This document shows positions 1 to 8,444 of a stretch of 64,000 bases of DNA, in pieces. The stretch spans positions 7,361-71,360 of the forward strand of contig JBDTRG010000050.1 of NCBI GenBank assembly GCA_039931775.1. The letters run 5' to 3'. How positions within the stretch are numbered: position 1 is the stretch's first letter; each line of letters begins with the position of its first letter. The position numbers and the translations under genes are program-made. The notes below the pieces were generated by a model. The model was not told where the DNA came from and made no database searches. It was given only the letters and a program-made list of their open reading frames with translations. The DNA is from CAIWHR01 sp039931775 (lineage in GTDB: Bacteria; Pseudomonadota; Gammaproteobacteria; Burkholderiales; Casimicrobiaceae).

Positions 1-399
1 CTGCGGATGATCGCGGCCAGCTTTCTGGTCAAGGACCTGCTGGTCGACTGGCGCTGGGGCGAACGCTACTTCGCCGACACGCTGCTCGACTTCGACCTGG
101 CGTCGAACAACGGCGGCTGGCAATGGGCGGCCTCGACCGGCTGCGACGCGCAGCCGTACTTCCGCATCTTCAATCCGGTGACGCAGTCGGAGCGCTTCGA
201 TCCTGCCGGCAAGTTCATCAGGCGCTACGTGCCGGAGCTCGCGGCGCTCGACGACGGACAAATCCACGCACCGTGGCTCGTACCGACGGCAATTCAGCAC
301 GCCAAGGGCGTGGTGGTCGGTCGCGATTACCCTGCGCCGATCATCGATCACGCCGTGGCGCGCGCGGCCGCGCTGGCGTTCTTCAAGCGGGCGGGTTAG
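1..399 (+). CDS. phrB: Deoxyribodipyrimidine photolyase, C-terminal fragment (5' end outside window)
   Basis: The open frame enters from the left edge, so only about the last 132 residues are visible. They match the end of the FAD-binding helical domain of class I CPD photolyases and cryptochromes: a WRWGERYFA segment, the signature NNGGWQWAASTG, then PYFRIFNP and FDPAGKFIRRYVPEL, close to the family's usual C-terminus. The enzyme uses blue light and reduced FAD to split cyclobutane pyrimidine dimers. The visible part carries FAD- and DNA-contacting residues. The antenna domain and the tryptophan electron-transfer chain cannot be judged. It ends four bases before the stop of the convergent EF-G-like gene, with no room for a separate terminator. 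A cryptochrome-like relative is the main alternative. Confidence 0.9.
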   Translation: MRMIAASFLVKDLLVDWRWGERYFADTLLDFDLASNNGGWQWAASTGCDAQPYFRIFNPVTQSERFDPAGKFIRRYVPELAALDDGQIHAPWLVPTAIQHAKGVVVGRDYPAPIIDHAVARAAALAFFKRAG

Positions 400-403
400 C
401 GCG

Positions 404-2455
404 CTACTCTTCTTCGTGCTTGCGTGACTTCTTGTACTCGGCGACGAGCTGTTGCTGCAATTGCGGCGGCGCCTGCTCGTAATGCGACAGCTGCATCGAC
501 CACGAGCCGTGCCCGCCGGTCACCGATTTGAGCCGCGCCGAATAGCCTTCGAGTTCGGCGAGCGGAGCGAGTCCGGTGATCGCCAGCACCCCGGTCTGCA
601 GCCCGCGCGTTCCGGTGACCTGCCCGCGTCGCGATGACAGGTCGCCGGCGATGTCGCCGGTATTCGTGTCCGGGCAGATGATCTCGACGCTGACGATCGG
701 CTCGAGGACGATCGGGCGGGCCTTTTCGATCGCATCGAGGAAGGCCTTTTTGCCGGCGGACACGAAAGCCACTTCCTTCGAGTCGACCGGATGGTGCTTG
801 CCGTCGTGAACGACGACGCGCACGTCCTGCATCGGGAAGCCGGCGATCGCGCCAGTGACAAGCACCTGCTCGACGCCCTTCTGCACGGCCGGCATGAACT
901 GATGCGGAATCACGCCGCCCTTGGTGTGGTCCAGGAACTCGAATCCGGCGCCGCGCTCGCGTGGCTCGACGCGCAGCGAAACCTCGCCGAACTGCCCGGC
1001 GCCGCCCGTCTGCTTCTTGTGCCGGTGAAAGCCCTCGGCCTGTCCGGTGATCGTCTCGCGATAGGGGATCCGGGGCGGCCGCGTATCCACCTCGAGCTTG
1101 AACTGGCTCGCCATCCGCTCCAGCACCGAACGCAGGTGCAGATCGCCCAGCGCGCGGAGCACCGTCTCGTTGGTGGTCGAATCGTGCTCGACGACAAGGG
1201 TCGGATCCTCGGCGATCATCCTGTGCAGCACTTCGGAGATCCGCTGCTCGTCGCCGCGCTTCTTCGGCGTGATCGCAACACCCTGCATCGGCGTCGGGAA
1301 TTCTAGCGGCCGCATGTGGATGTGGTCCTCGTCGTGCGAGTCGTGCAGCACGCAGTCGAATTCGATGTCGTCGACCTTCGCGACGGCCGCGATGTCGCCA
1401 GGCCCCGCCCGGTCCACCTCGACGTTCTTTCCGCCCTGCAGCATGAAGAGGTGACCGACCTTGAACGGCTTGCGGCCGTCGCCGACGAAGAGTTGCGTAT
1501 CCCGCGTGACCGTTCCCTGGTGGACGCGGAATACGCCAAGCTTGCCGACGAACGGGTCCATCACGACCTTGAACACGTGCGCGAGCACGTGCTTCTTCGG
1601 ATCGGGTGCCGAATGAAATTCCACGGCAGCCTCCCCCTCGCCTTTGAAGAACAGTGGGGGATTGCCTTCCGCCGGATTTGGCGCAAGCTTCACGAGCACG
1701 TCGAGGAGCTCCGCGACGCCGGCACCCGTCTTTGCCGAGACGAAGCAGACGGGCACGAGATGCCCTTCGCGCAGTGCCTTTTCGAACGGCGCATGAAGCT
1801 CTTCCGGCGCGATCTCGCCCTGCTCAAGGTAGAGCGACATCAGAGCCTCGTCGACCTCGACAACCTGATCGACGAGCGCGCGGTGCGCGGCGCCCACCGA
1901 CGAGAAATCCGACTCGCCGTCGGGATTGAAGAAGCAGTCGACGACGCGCTTGCCACCGCCGGCGGGCAGATTGATCGGCAGGCACTCCCTTCCGAACGTC
2001 GACTGGATCTGCGCGAGGAGGCTCGGCAGGTCGACGTTCTCGGCGTCGATCTTGTTGACGATGACGAGGCGGCACAGCTTGCGCGTTGCCGTCCAGTCCA
2101 TCATCCGCGACGCGAGCATTTCGATGCCCGATGACGCGCTGACGACGATCGCCGCGGTTTCGACAGCGTCGAGCGCACCGATCGCCTGCCCGATGAAATC
2201 GGGGAAGCCGGGCGTGTCGACGAGATGGATGCGGGTGTCCTGCGTATCGATGTGCAGGATCGACGCCCGCAACGAATGCTGCCACGCCTTCTCCAGCGGA
2301 TCGAAATCGCTGACGGTGGTCCCGCGCTCGACGGTGCCCGATTCCTTGATCGCGCCCGAGGCGAGCAACAGAGCCTCCGCGAGCGTGGTCTTGCCGGCCC
2401 CCCCCTGGCCGACGAGCGCGACCGTGCGGATGTTGCTGGTGGCGTAGTTCGCCAT
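404..2455 (-). CDS. Elongation factor G-like GTPase (EF-G paralogue, non-canonical switch II)
   Basis: A 683-residue translational-GTPase homologue with the full EF-G domain order (G, II, III, IV, V). The nucleotide-binding motifs are readable: P-loop GQGGAGKT at residues 16-23, DTPG at 80-83, NKID at 134-137 and SAK near 250. The residue after DTPG is Phe where EF-G and EF-Tu have the catalytic His. The effector region (TVERGTTVSDFDPLE) also differs from canonical EF-G. This fits the EF-G-like/EF-G2 family, whose cellular role is not settled, so I would not call it the housekeeping fusA; no rpsL, rpsG or tuf lies nearby. The ATG is preceded by a strong GGGGGAGG ribosome site. It is transcribed away from the chemosensory operon and converges on the photolyase gene. 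Confidence 0.9.
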   Translation of the reverse strand: MANYATSNIRTVALVGQGGAGKTTLAEALLLASGAIKESGTVERGTTVSDFDPLEKAWQHSLRASILHIDTQDTRIHLVDTPGFPDFIGQAIGALDAVETAAIVVSASSGIEMLASRMMDWTATRKLCRLVIVNKIDAENVDLPSLLAQIQSTFGRECLPINLPAGGGKRVVDCFFNPDGESDFSSVGAAHRALVDQVVEVDEALMSLYLEQGEIAPEELHAPFEKALREGHLVPVCFVSAKTGAGVAELLDVLVKLAPNPAEGNPPLFFKGEGEAAVEFHSAPDPKKHVLAHVFKVVMDPFVGKLGVFRVHQGTVTRDTQLFVGDGRKPFKVGHLFMLQGGKNVEVDRAGPGDIAAVAKVDDIEFDCVLHDSHDEDHIHMRPLEFPTPMQGVAITPKKRGDEQRISEVLHRMIAEDPTLVVEHDSTTNETVLRALGDLHLRSVLERMASQFKLEVDTRPPRIPYRETITGQAEGFHRHKKQTGGAGQFGEVSLRVEPRERGAGFEFLDHTKGGVIPHQFMPAVQKGVEQVLVTGAIAGFPMQDVRVVVHDGKHHPVDSKEVAFVSAGKKAFLDAIEKARPIVLEPIVSVEIICPDTNTGDIAGDLSSRRGQVTGTRGLQTGVLAITGLAPLAELEGYSARLKSVTGGHGSWSMQLSHYEQAPPQLQQQLVAEYKKSRKHEEE

Positions 2456-2487
2456 GCGCGTTACCTCCCCCTTGGCTGTTCCGGCAA

Positions 2488-2493
2488 ATTATA
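2488..2493 (-). promoter_or_regulatory. -10 box of the EF-G-like gene
   Basis: Read on the minus strand this is a perfect TATAAT, 33 bases upstream of the EF-G-like ATG. No good -35 hexamer lies 16-18 bases further upstream (the sequence there is CGTGCG), so the assignment rests on the -10 box and its position. Confidence 0.45.
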
Positions 2494-2517
2494 CCGGCCG
2501 CCATCAAGCGCGCACGG

Positions 2518-2580
2518 CGCCTTCGGGGGACTTCGCTCGACCCCGTGGGGGCCGGTGTCATGCGGGAACGCCTTCGGGGG
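2518..2580. repeat. Short GC-rich direct repeat in the chpA/EF-G-like intergenic region
   Basis: The 12-mer CGCCTTCGGGGG occurs twice, at 2518-2529 and 2569-2580, 51 bases apart. Its CTTCGG core also occurs in the 15.6-15.8 kb tandem repeat and near 17.78 kb. It looks like a member of a family of TTCG-loop intergenic hairpins and may help end transcription between the two same-strand genes. Confidence 0.4.
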
Positions 2581-2609
2581 CGCGCCTCGTCGCGCGCCCT
2601 GCGCCGTTC

Positions 2610-5600
2610 CTAGGGGGTCAGCGCCAGCATCTCGCGCAGATGCATCAGCAATTCGTCTTCCTGGAACGGCTTGCCGAGATAAAGTTCGACGCCGAGTTCT
2701 CGTGCGCGGTTGCGGTGCTTCTCGGCGGTCCTGGATGTGATCATCACGATCGGAATGTCCGCATGCTTCGCGTCCGCCTTGATCTTCTTGGTGAATTCGA
2801 ATCCGTCCATCCGCGGCATCTCGATGTCGAGCAGGATCACGTCGGGTGACTCGGTCCGCAGCAATTCCAGCGCATCGATGCCGTCCTTGGCGGAGACCAC
2901 GTCGAACCCTTCGCGGGCCAGGAGCCGGCTGGTGATCCGGCGCACGGTCAGCGAATCGTCGACGATCATCACCAGCGGCCGCCCGGCCTGCGCGACCGCC
3001 ATCCTTGGTACCTCCGGCGCGATCCGCTCGGCGTTCGGCTCGAACACGGGCACGTCCGCGCGCTGCGCGAGCGCGACCGGATTGATGATCAGCACGATTT
3101 CGCCCGTTCCCAGCACGGTGGCGCCCGCGATGCCCGACACGCGGGCGAGCTGCGGGCCGATGTTCTTCACGACGACTTCCTGATTGCCGATCATTTCGTC
3201 GACGTGGATGGCGGCGAGGCTCTGGCCGCTGCGCAGCAACAGCACGGAGTTGGTGCGCCCCGATTCGGGAATCTGCTCGCGATCGCCGAGCAGACGCGGC
3301 AGGTAGTGGAATGGATAGGTCATGCCCTGCCATTCGACACGGCGCTGAACGTAAAGCTCGACGAGGGCTTCGGGTTTCAACTGGTCGATCTTCTCGACCA
3401 TCGGCGCCGGCAGCGCCCACAACCTGCCCCCGGCGCGCACGAGGACTGCCTGCGCCACCGCCAGCGTCAACGGCAGGTAGAGCATGAACGTCGTCCCCTT
3501 GCCGGGCCGGGTCGACACTTCGACTCGGCCGCCCAATTCGGCGATTTCCGCGCGAACGACGTCCATGCCGATGCCGCGACCGGAGACCTGCGTGACCTTC
3601 GACGCGGTCGAGAAGCCGGGCTCGAAGATGTAGCCGATCAGCTGCTCTTCGGACGGCTGCGCGTCGCCGGCGATTCGCCCCTGCGCCACGGCCTTGGCGC
3701 GGATCCGGTCGAGATTGAGGCCGGCTCCGTCGTCGGCGAGCTCGATCGCGATCTCGTTGCCGATCTGGCGCACCGTCAGCGTGATTTCGCCGGTCTCGGA
3801 CTTGCCTGACTTCGCGCGCACCTCTCGCGGCTCGATGCCGTGATCGAGGGCATTGCGCATCAGGTGCTCGAGCGGGCCCACGAGCTTTTCCAGCACCGAG
3901 CGGTCGAGCTCGGTCTGCGCGCCGCCGATTTCGAGATTCGCGCGCTTGTCGCGTTCCTTCGCCGTACCGCGCAGGATACGATACAGCCGCTCCGACAGGC
4001 TTCCGAACGGCACGGTGCGGATCGAGAAGAGTTTCTGCGCGACGTCGCGCGAAAGACGCGCCTGCGCGATGAGTGCCGATTCCGTCACGTGGAGATTGCG
4101 CAACATCGACTGCTGTATCGTCGATACGTCGTTGACGCCTTCGGCGAGCGAGCGTGCGAGTTCCTGGAAGCGCGTGTAACGGTCGAATTCGAGAGGATCG
4201 AACCCTTCCTCGCCTTCGCCGACCTGCATGAGCCTCGACTGGATCTGCGACTCCGCCTGGATCTCGAACTCGCGCGCCTGCGCGCGCAACCGGACGACGC
4301 TGCCGGTGAGCTCCAGAAGATTCGACTTCAGCGCGCGCAGCTCGCTTTCGATGCGTGCGCGCGTTATCGCCACTTCGCCGGCCTCGTTGACGAGCCGGTC
4401 GATGATGTCGGCGCGCACGCGCAGCATCGCGTGGGCGCCGGCGTCGACCTCGGCCGTCGCGGCGGCCCCTGGACGCGATCCCGATGCCGCAGAGGGCAGC
4501 GGCACCACGATATGCCGCTCGGTTCCCGGGGCTGCCGGCGCGGTGCCCGTCGCCGATTCGGCCGATGCGAGCCCTGCGGCGGCGATTCGCGGTTCGACCG
4601 ATTCCGCGGCCTCCGGCAGATCGACGTTCGTCCGTCCTTCGCGCAGCGCATCGAGAACGTATCCGATGCGATCGAGATCCGCGTCGAGCGCCTCGAAAAG
4701 CTCCGGCGTCGAATCCACCGGCGAATCGCCGACCGAAAGTCGCGACTCCATCTGATGCGCGAGCTCGCCCAGGCGCATCGCGCCTGCCATCCGCGCGCTG
4801 CCCTTGAACGTATGCAACGTCCTCCGCAGCTGCCGCGCGCCGGTGAGGTCGGCCGGGGACCGGCGCCAAGCGCGGACCTCTCCGCCCGCCTGCGGGTAAA
4901 GCTCTGCCGCTTCCTCGAGGAAGATCGGCAGCACCTGCTCGTCGACGTCGTCGCGAATCTCGGCGAGCGCGTCGTGCGGCGCATCGGTCGGAGCCTCGAA
5001 TGGCGCGACATGCGCCGCCGGTGCGACGGCCGGGTCCTGCGCGACCGGTACCAGAATCGGATCGGGCGCCTTCGCATGCGGAAGTGCGACGTCGCGTTCC
5101 GGGGCAACGGGGGCCGGCGTCGGCGCAACAAGAGACTCGGGGACGACCGGGGCCGGTTCGCCGCGGTCGGCGTCTGCCGTTTCGTGCGCCGCTTCCGATG
5201 CCTCGGGTGGTCGAGCCGCTTTCGCGGTTGCCGCCTGCTTCAGCAAGTCGAGCTCGAGCCTGATTTCATCGGCCGCAGCGGAGTCGGTTGCATCGAATCT
5301 GGCGCGAGCCTTGACCTTGCCGGTAAACACCCCGAGACCGTGAATCGCGTTCGCAAGCACCGGCAACGTCGTTTCCGGCATCGATTCGGGCGCCTGTTGC
5401 AACTCGAGCAGGCATTGCTCCAGGGCCATGGCCGTCAATGCGATGAGCTGCAGGTTGCTCGCGCGATGAATGCCGCACAGCGTGTGACTCGCGCGCACCA
5501 TTGCCGCGGACGGCGGTCTCGAGGGCTCGAACTGCAGGACCGACAACTCGTGTGCGAGCGTTGCAAGGTGCGCGTCAGCCTCGTCGACCAGCACGGCGTA

Positions 5601-8375
5601 GAGGTCTGGCGCGAGTGTGACGTCGCCGATCGTGATCGATTCGGGCGGCGCGGCGGACAGGCGTTCCGGCTCCGCAGCAGTCGCGGGGATGGCGGCCGCG
5701 GGCGCGACGTCGATGATCTCGGCGCCGCTGTCGTCGCCAGAATCCGTTTGATCCACCCAGTTCGTCGCGGGCGACGCCGATTCGGCACGCGCGCCGCCCA
5801 ACTCGGGCAGCTCGACGATGCCGACGCGCGCGGCGCCGGGTGCGGGCATGTCGCCCTCGCCGACGGGCGTGGTCTTCCTGGCCCCTTTCTTCGGGGCACC
5901 TCGCGGAGCGGACTTGCCGGCCGGCGGTTTGGCCTCGGAAGGCAATTCGGCTTCGACCGCGCGAATCGCGGCAAGCAGCTTGCCCGGGTCGGCAGCGACA
6001 TGGCCGGTATCCCTCAGCAGCGCGATCCATTGCCGGAATTCGGATTCGGCAACGCCCAACATCCCCAGCACCGCCGGCGTCACGGGGTGATCTTCCTCGA
6101 GCAGGCGGTTGTGAATTTTCTCGACGTCAAAGGCGTGCTCGCCGAGTTCCGTGAGGCCGACCATCCGGCCGCTCCCCTTCAGCGTATGGAATTGGCGCCG
6201 CGCCGTGCGCAACGCCTCGCGATCCGCGGCATTCGCCTCGAGCTCGCGACGGCAGCCGGCGATCGCATCGAGAACGTCGGACGCTTCGGTCAGGTAGATG
6301 TCGAGGAGCTCGGCGTCAAGGCCCGTCGCATCGGTTGCGAGCAGGCGCTGCGTCTCTTCCGAAAGCTCGGGTGCCGGCGCCGCCACGACGGCGCTGCTCT
6401 GGGCGATTGCCGTGACCGCCGCTTGCAGGGCAACCGTTCCACCAGCGTCGAGCTGCGCCAGCGCCGCCTCCGCCTGGACGACGAGCGCGGGGTCGTCGAT
6501 CAACTTCGCGTCGTTCAGCAGGTCTTCGAGCCGCGCCTTCAGATTGTCGCGCGCGGCCGCGTCCGCCGGAGCGCGATGGACTTCCGCGACGAGCGCCGGC
6601 AGCGCATTGCGCAGTTCGTCGACCGCGTGCTCGACCGTCTCGGCATGCCGGTCGACTGGCGTGACCGGTGCCTCGCCGAGGCGCTTGGCCAGAAGCGGGG
6701 CGATGAGCCGCTGCCGGTCCGGCCGCTGCTGCTCCATCGCTTCGACGTAGAACCCCAAGCCAGAGAGCGATTCGGCGAGGAGTTCGAGGTCCTCGCCACC
6801 GACCTCGGTGTCCGGTTCGGCGTAGCTGTCGATCTGCGCCTGGCAAAGGCCGAGCAGACGCTCGGCATCGTCCTGCCCGAGCATTGTCAGCGCCCCGCGG
6901 ATCTGCTGGCTCTCCTTGGAAAGCGTCGCGAGCTCGGCCCGTTTTGCATGATCGCGGAAAAACGCGTCGAGCACCTGTTCCATGCGTCGCAGGTTGGCCT
7001 GGATTTCCCGGGCGACGTGCGTCAGCAGCACGCGCTCGTGCGCGCGCCGGAACATTTCATCGAGGATCGGCGCGGTGGCGGCAGGGATGGCTCGCCCGGC
7101 CTGGGCCGCGTCGAGTCGCGCCATCATCGCGTTGACCTGCTTCGGGAACTCGCCGGACAGGTTGCCGAAGTTTTCGACTGCATTCTCGGCGAGCAACATC
7201 CCTGTGGCGTACTCCATCGCCAGCGGGTCGGACACGCTGCCCGACGGCGGCATCTTGTCGAGGCGCGCGACGAGCGATGCAGTGAGTTTCGTCAGCGCAC
7301 CGTTGCCGATCTCGACGGCGTCCGCGTTGACCGCTTCAAGGGTCTGTCTGAGCTTCGGCAGGCTCTCGGCCCGGCCGGTCGTGACCTTGAGCCACATGTC
7401 CTTCGCCGCGACAAGTCGCTCGCGGGCATTGCGCAGGATCGGGTGCAGGCGGACGAGGTCCGCGTTGAGCACTTCGGCCGACGGGATCAGCGACGCAAGG
7501 CCGAACGCCCGCTGCACGGCGAGCACCGAAGGCGCGACCGGCGCGCTGATCGCAACGTAGTAGAGCACTTCGCGCCGCAGGCGGTCGGCAACCTTCGACG
7601 ATCCCTCGACGAGACGGCGCATCTGCAAATCGATTCGACCCGCGAGCTGCTTCGAGCCGAAGCCCGGATCGATGCCGCGACCGTTGATCCCGTCGAAGAA
7701 GGCGACCACGGTGACCCAGAACGATCGGGCGCTTTGCAATGTGCTCGCCTCGCCGATCCGGGCGACCGCATCGCGCATCCGTCGCGCGCCGTTGGCGTCA
7801 CCGCGCAGGAAAGCGAGCAGGCCCCGCTGATAGAGACGGCGCTGATTCACGAGATGGCCGGCCAGCGCGTCCGCGTCCATCGGGGCCGGCGATTCGGCAA
7901 TGACCGGGCGGATGCTGAGATCGGGGAAGAAGAGGTCGGTCGGTGCCGCCGCCTTCACGCCGCGCCGGCGCTGCATCGCGTCGTATTCGGGGAGGAGCTT
8001 GAGCGGGACGGGCGGCGCGCCGCCGACCAGCTCGTCCAGGAAAATGGTGAGCTTCCGGCAGGCGCGGTCGACGACCGCACAGGCGGCGTCGATCTCGGCG
8101 GGCGGGGATTCCTCGATCAGCGCCAACTGGCGCTCGATCTCGTCGGTATAGGCGACGACGGCGTCCATCCCGACCATCTGTATCGCACCCGCCGCCTGGT
8201 GCACGTGGGCGCGCGCATGTTTCAGCGGCGCGGGATCGCCGGACGCGGACTTGAACGCCGCCAGCGATTCGAGCCCGCGCGCGATCGACTGCCCGATCTC
8301 GGCGTGAACCCATGACAACGGACCGAGGTCATAGGCGGTGGCAGCGTCAGCGGTCGTCGAAGTTTCGGCTAGCAT
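2610..8375 (-). CDS. chpA: ChpA/PilL-type hybrid CheA histidine kinase of the type IV pilus chemosensory system
   Basis: A 1,921-residue CheA-family hybrid kinase. The first 650 or so residues are divergent helical bundles resembling degenerate Hpt domains (for example around 55-85 and 485-515). Clear Hpt domains carry phosphoacceptor His at 730 (HTLKGSGR) and 1188 (HTFKGSAR); a weaker one has His964 (HTLCGIHRAS). A Pro/Ala-rich linker leads to the dimerisation helix, the HATPase core (N-box Asn1508, DDGAGL at 1548, GRGIGMD at 1599), a CheW-like domain (about 1640-1775) and a C-terminal receiver with phosphoacceptor Asp1850. In Pseudomonas the homologue phosphorylates PilG and PilH to control twitching and pilus-dependent cAMP signalling. 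It is the last gene of the pilG-H-I-J-chpA operon, 69 bases after pilJ. Confidence 0.95.
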   Translation of the reverse strand: MLAETSTTADAATAYDLGPLSWVHAEIGQSIARGLESLAAFKSASGDPAPLKHARAHVHQAAGAIQMVGMDAVVAYTDEIERQLALIEESPPAEIDAACAVVDRACRKLTIFLDELVGGAPPVPLKLLPEYDAMQRRRGVKAAAPTDLFFPDLSIRPVIAESPAPMDADALAGHLVNQRRLYQRGLLAFLRGDANGARRMRDAVARIGEASTLQSARSFWVTVVAFFDGINGRGIDPGFGSKQLAGRIDLQMRRLVEGSSKVADRLRREVLYYVAISAPVAPSVLAVQRAFGLASLIPSAEVLNADLVRLHPILRNARERLVAAKDMWLKVTTGRAESLPKLRQTLEAVNADAVEIGNGALTKLTASLVARLDKMPPSGSVSDPLAMEYATGMLLAENAVENFGNLSGEFPKQVNAMMARLDAAQAGRAIPAATAPILDEMFRRAHERVLLTHVAREIQANLRRMEQVLDAFFRDHAKRAELATLSKESQQIRGALTMLGQDDAERLLGLCQAQIDSYAEPDTEVGGEDLELLAESLSGLGFYVEAMEQQRPDRQRLIAPLLAKRLGEAPVTPVDRHAETVEHAVDELRNALPALVAEVHRAPADAAARDNLKARLEDLLNDAKLIDDPALVVQAEAALAQLDAGGTVALQAAVTAIAQSSAVVAAPAPELSEETQRLLATDATGLDAELLDIYLTEASDVLDAIAGCRRELEANAADREALRTARRQFHTLKGSGRMVGLTELGEHAFDVEKIHNRLLEEDHPVTPAVLGMLGVAESEFRQWIALLRDTGHVAADPGKLLAAIRAVEAELPSEAKPPAGKSAPRGAPKKGARKTTPVGEGDMPAPGAARVGIVELPELGGARAESASPATNWVDQTDSGDDSGAEIIDVAPAAAIPATAAEPERLSAAPPESITIGDVTLAPDLYAVLVDEADAHLATLAHELSVLQFEPSRPPSAAMVRASHTLCGIHRASNLQLIALTAMALEQCLLELQQAPESMPETTLPVLANAIHGLGVFTGKVKARARFDATDSAAADEIRLELDLLKQAATAKAARPPEASEAAHETADADRGEPAPVVPESLVAPTPAPVAPERDVALPHAKAPDPILVPVAQDPAVAPAAHVAPFEAPTDAPHDALAEIRDDVDEQVLPIFLEEAAELYPQAGGEVRAWRRSPADLTGARQLRRTLHTFKGSARMAGAMRLGELAHQMESRLSVGDSPVDSTPELFEALDADLDRIGYVLDALREGRTNVDLPEAAESVEPRIAAAGLASAESATGTAPAAPGTERHIVVPLPSAASGSRPGAAATAEVDAGAHAMLRVRADIIDRLVNEAGEVAITRARIESELRALKSNLLELTGSVVRLRAQAREFEIQAESQIQSRLMQVGEGEEGFDPLEFDRYTRFQELARSLAEGVNDVSTIQQSMLRNLHVTESALIAQARLSRDVAQKLFSIRTVPFGSLSERLYRILRGTAKERDKRANLEIGGAQTELDRSVLEKLVGPLEHLMRNALDHGIEPREVRAKSGKSETGEITLTVRQIGNEIAIELADDGAGLNLDRIRAKAVAQGRIAGDAQPSEEQLIGYIFEPGFSTASKVTQVSGRGIGMDVVRAEIAELGGRVEVSTRPGKGTTFMLYLPLTLAVAQAVLVRAGGRLWALPAPMVEKIDQLKPEALVELYVQRRVEWQGMTYPFHYLPRLLGDREQIPESGRTNSVLLLRSGQSLAAIHVDEMIGNQEVVVKNIGPQLARVSGIAGATVLGTGEIVLIINPVALAQRADVPVFEPNAERIAPEVPRMAVAQAGRPLVMIVDDSLTVRRITSRLLAREGFDVVSAKDGIDALELLRTESPDVILLDIEMPRMDGFEFTKKIKADAKHADIPIVMITSRTAEKHRNRARELGVELYLGKPFQEDELLMHLREMLALTP

Positions 8376-8444
8376 GGCTCGGTAGGTTGGGTTGGGTCGC
8401 CACGATGCGGGAAGCGCCCGGACGCGGCATGATGTTTCGCGCAG

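Noticed and set aside
3840..8315. A 1,491-codon plus-strand open frame opposite chpA
   Set aside because: It is the antisense shadow of a high-GC gene: Arg/His/Gly-rich, no domain, while the minus strand encodes an unmistakable CheA-type kinase.
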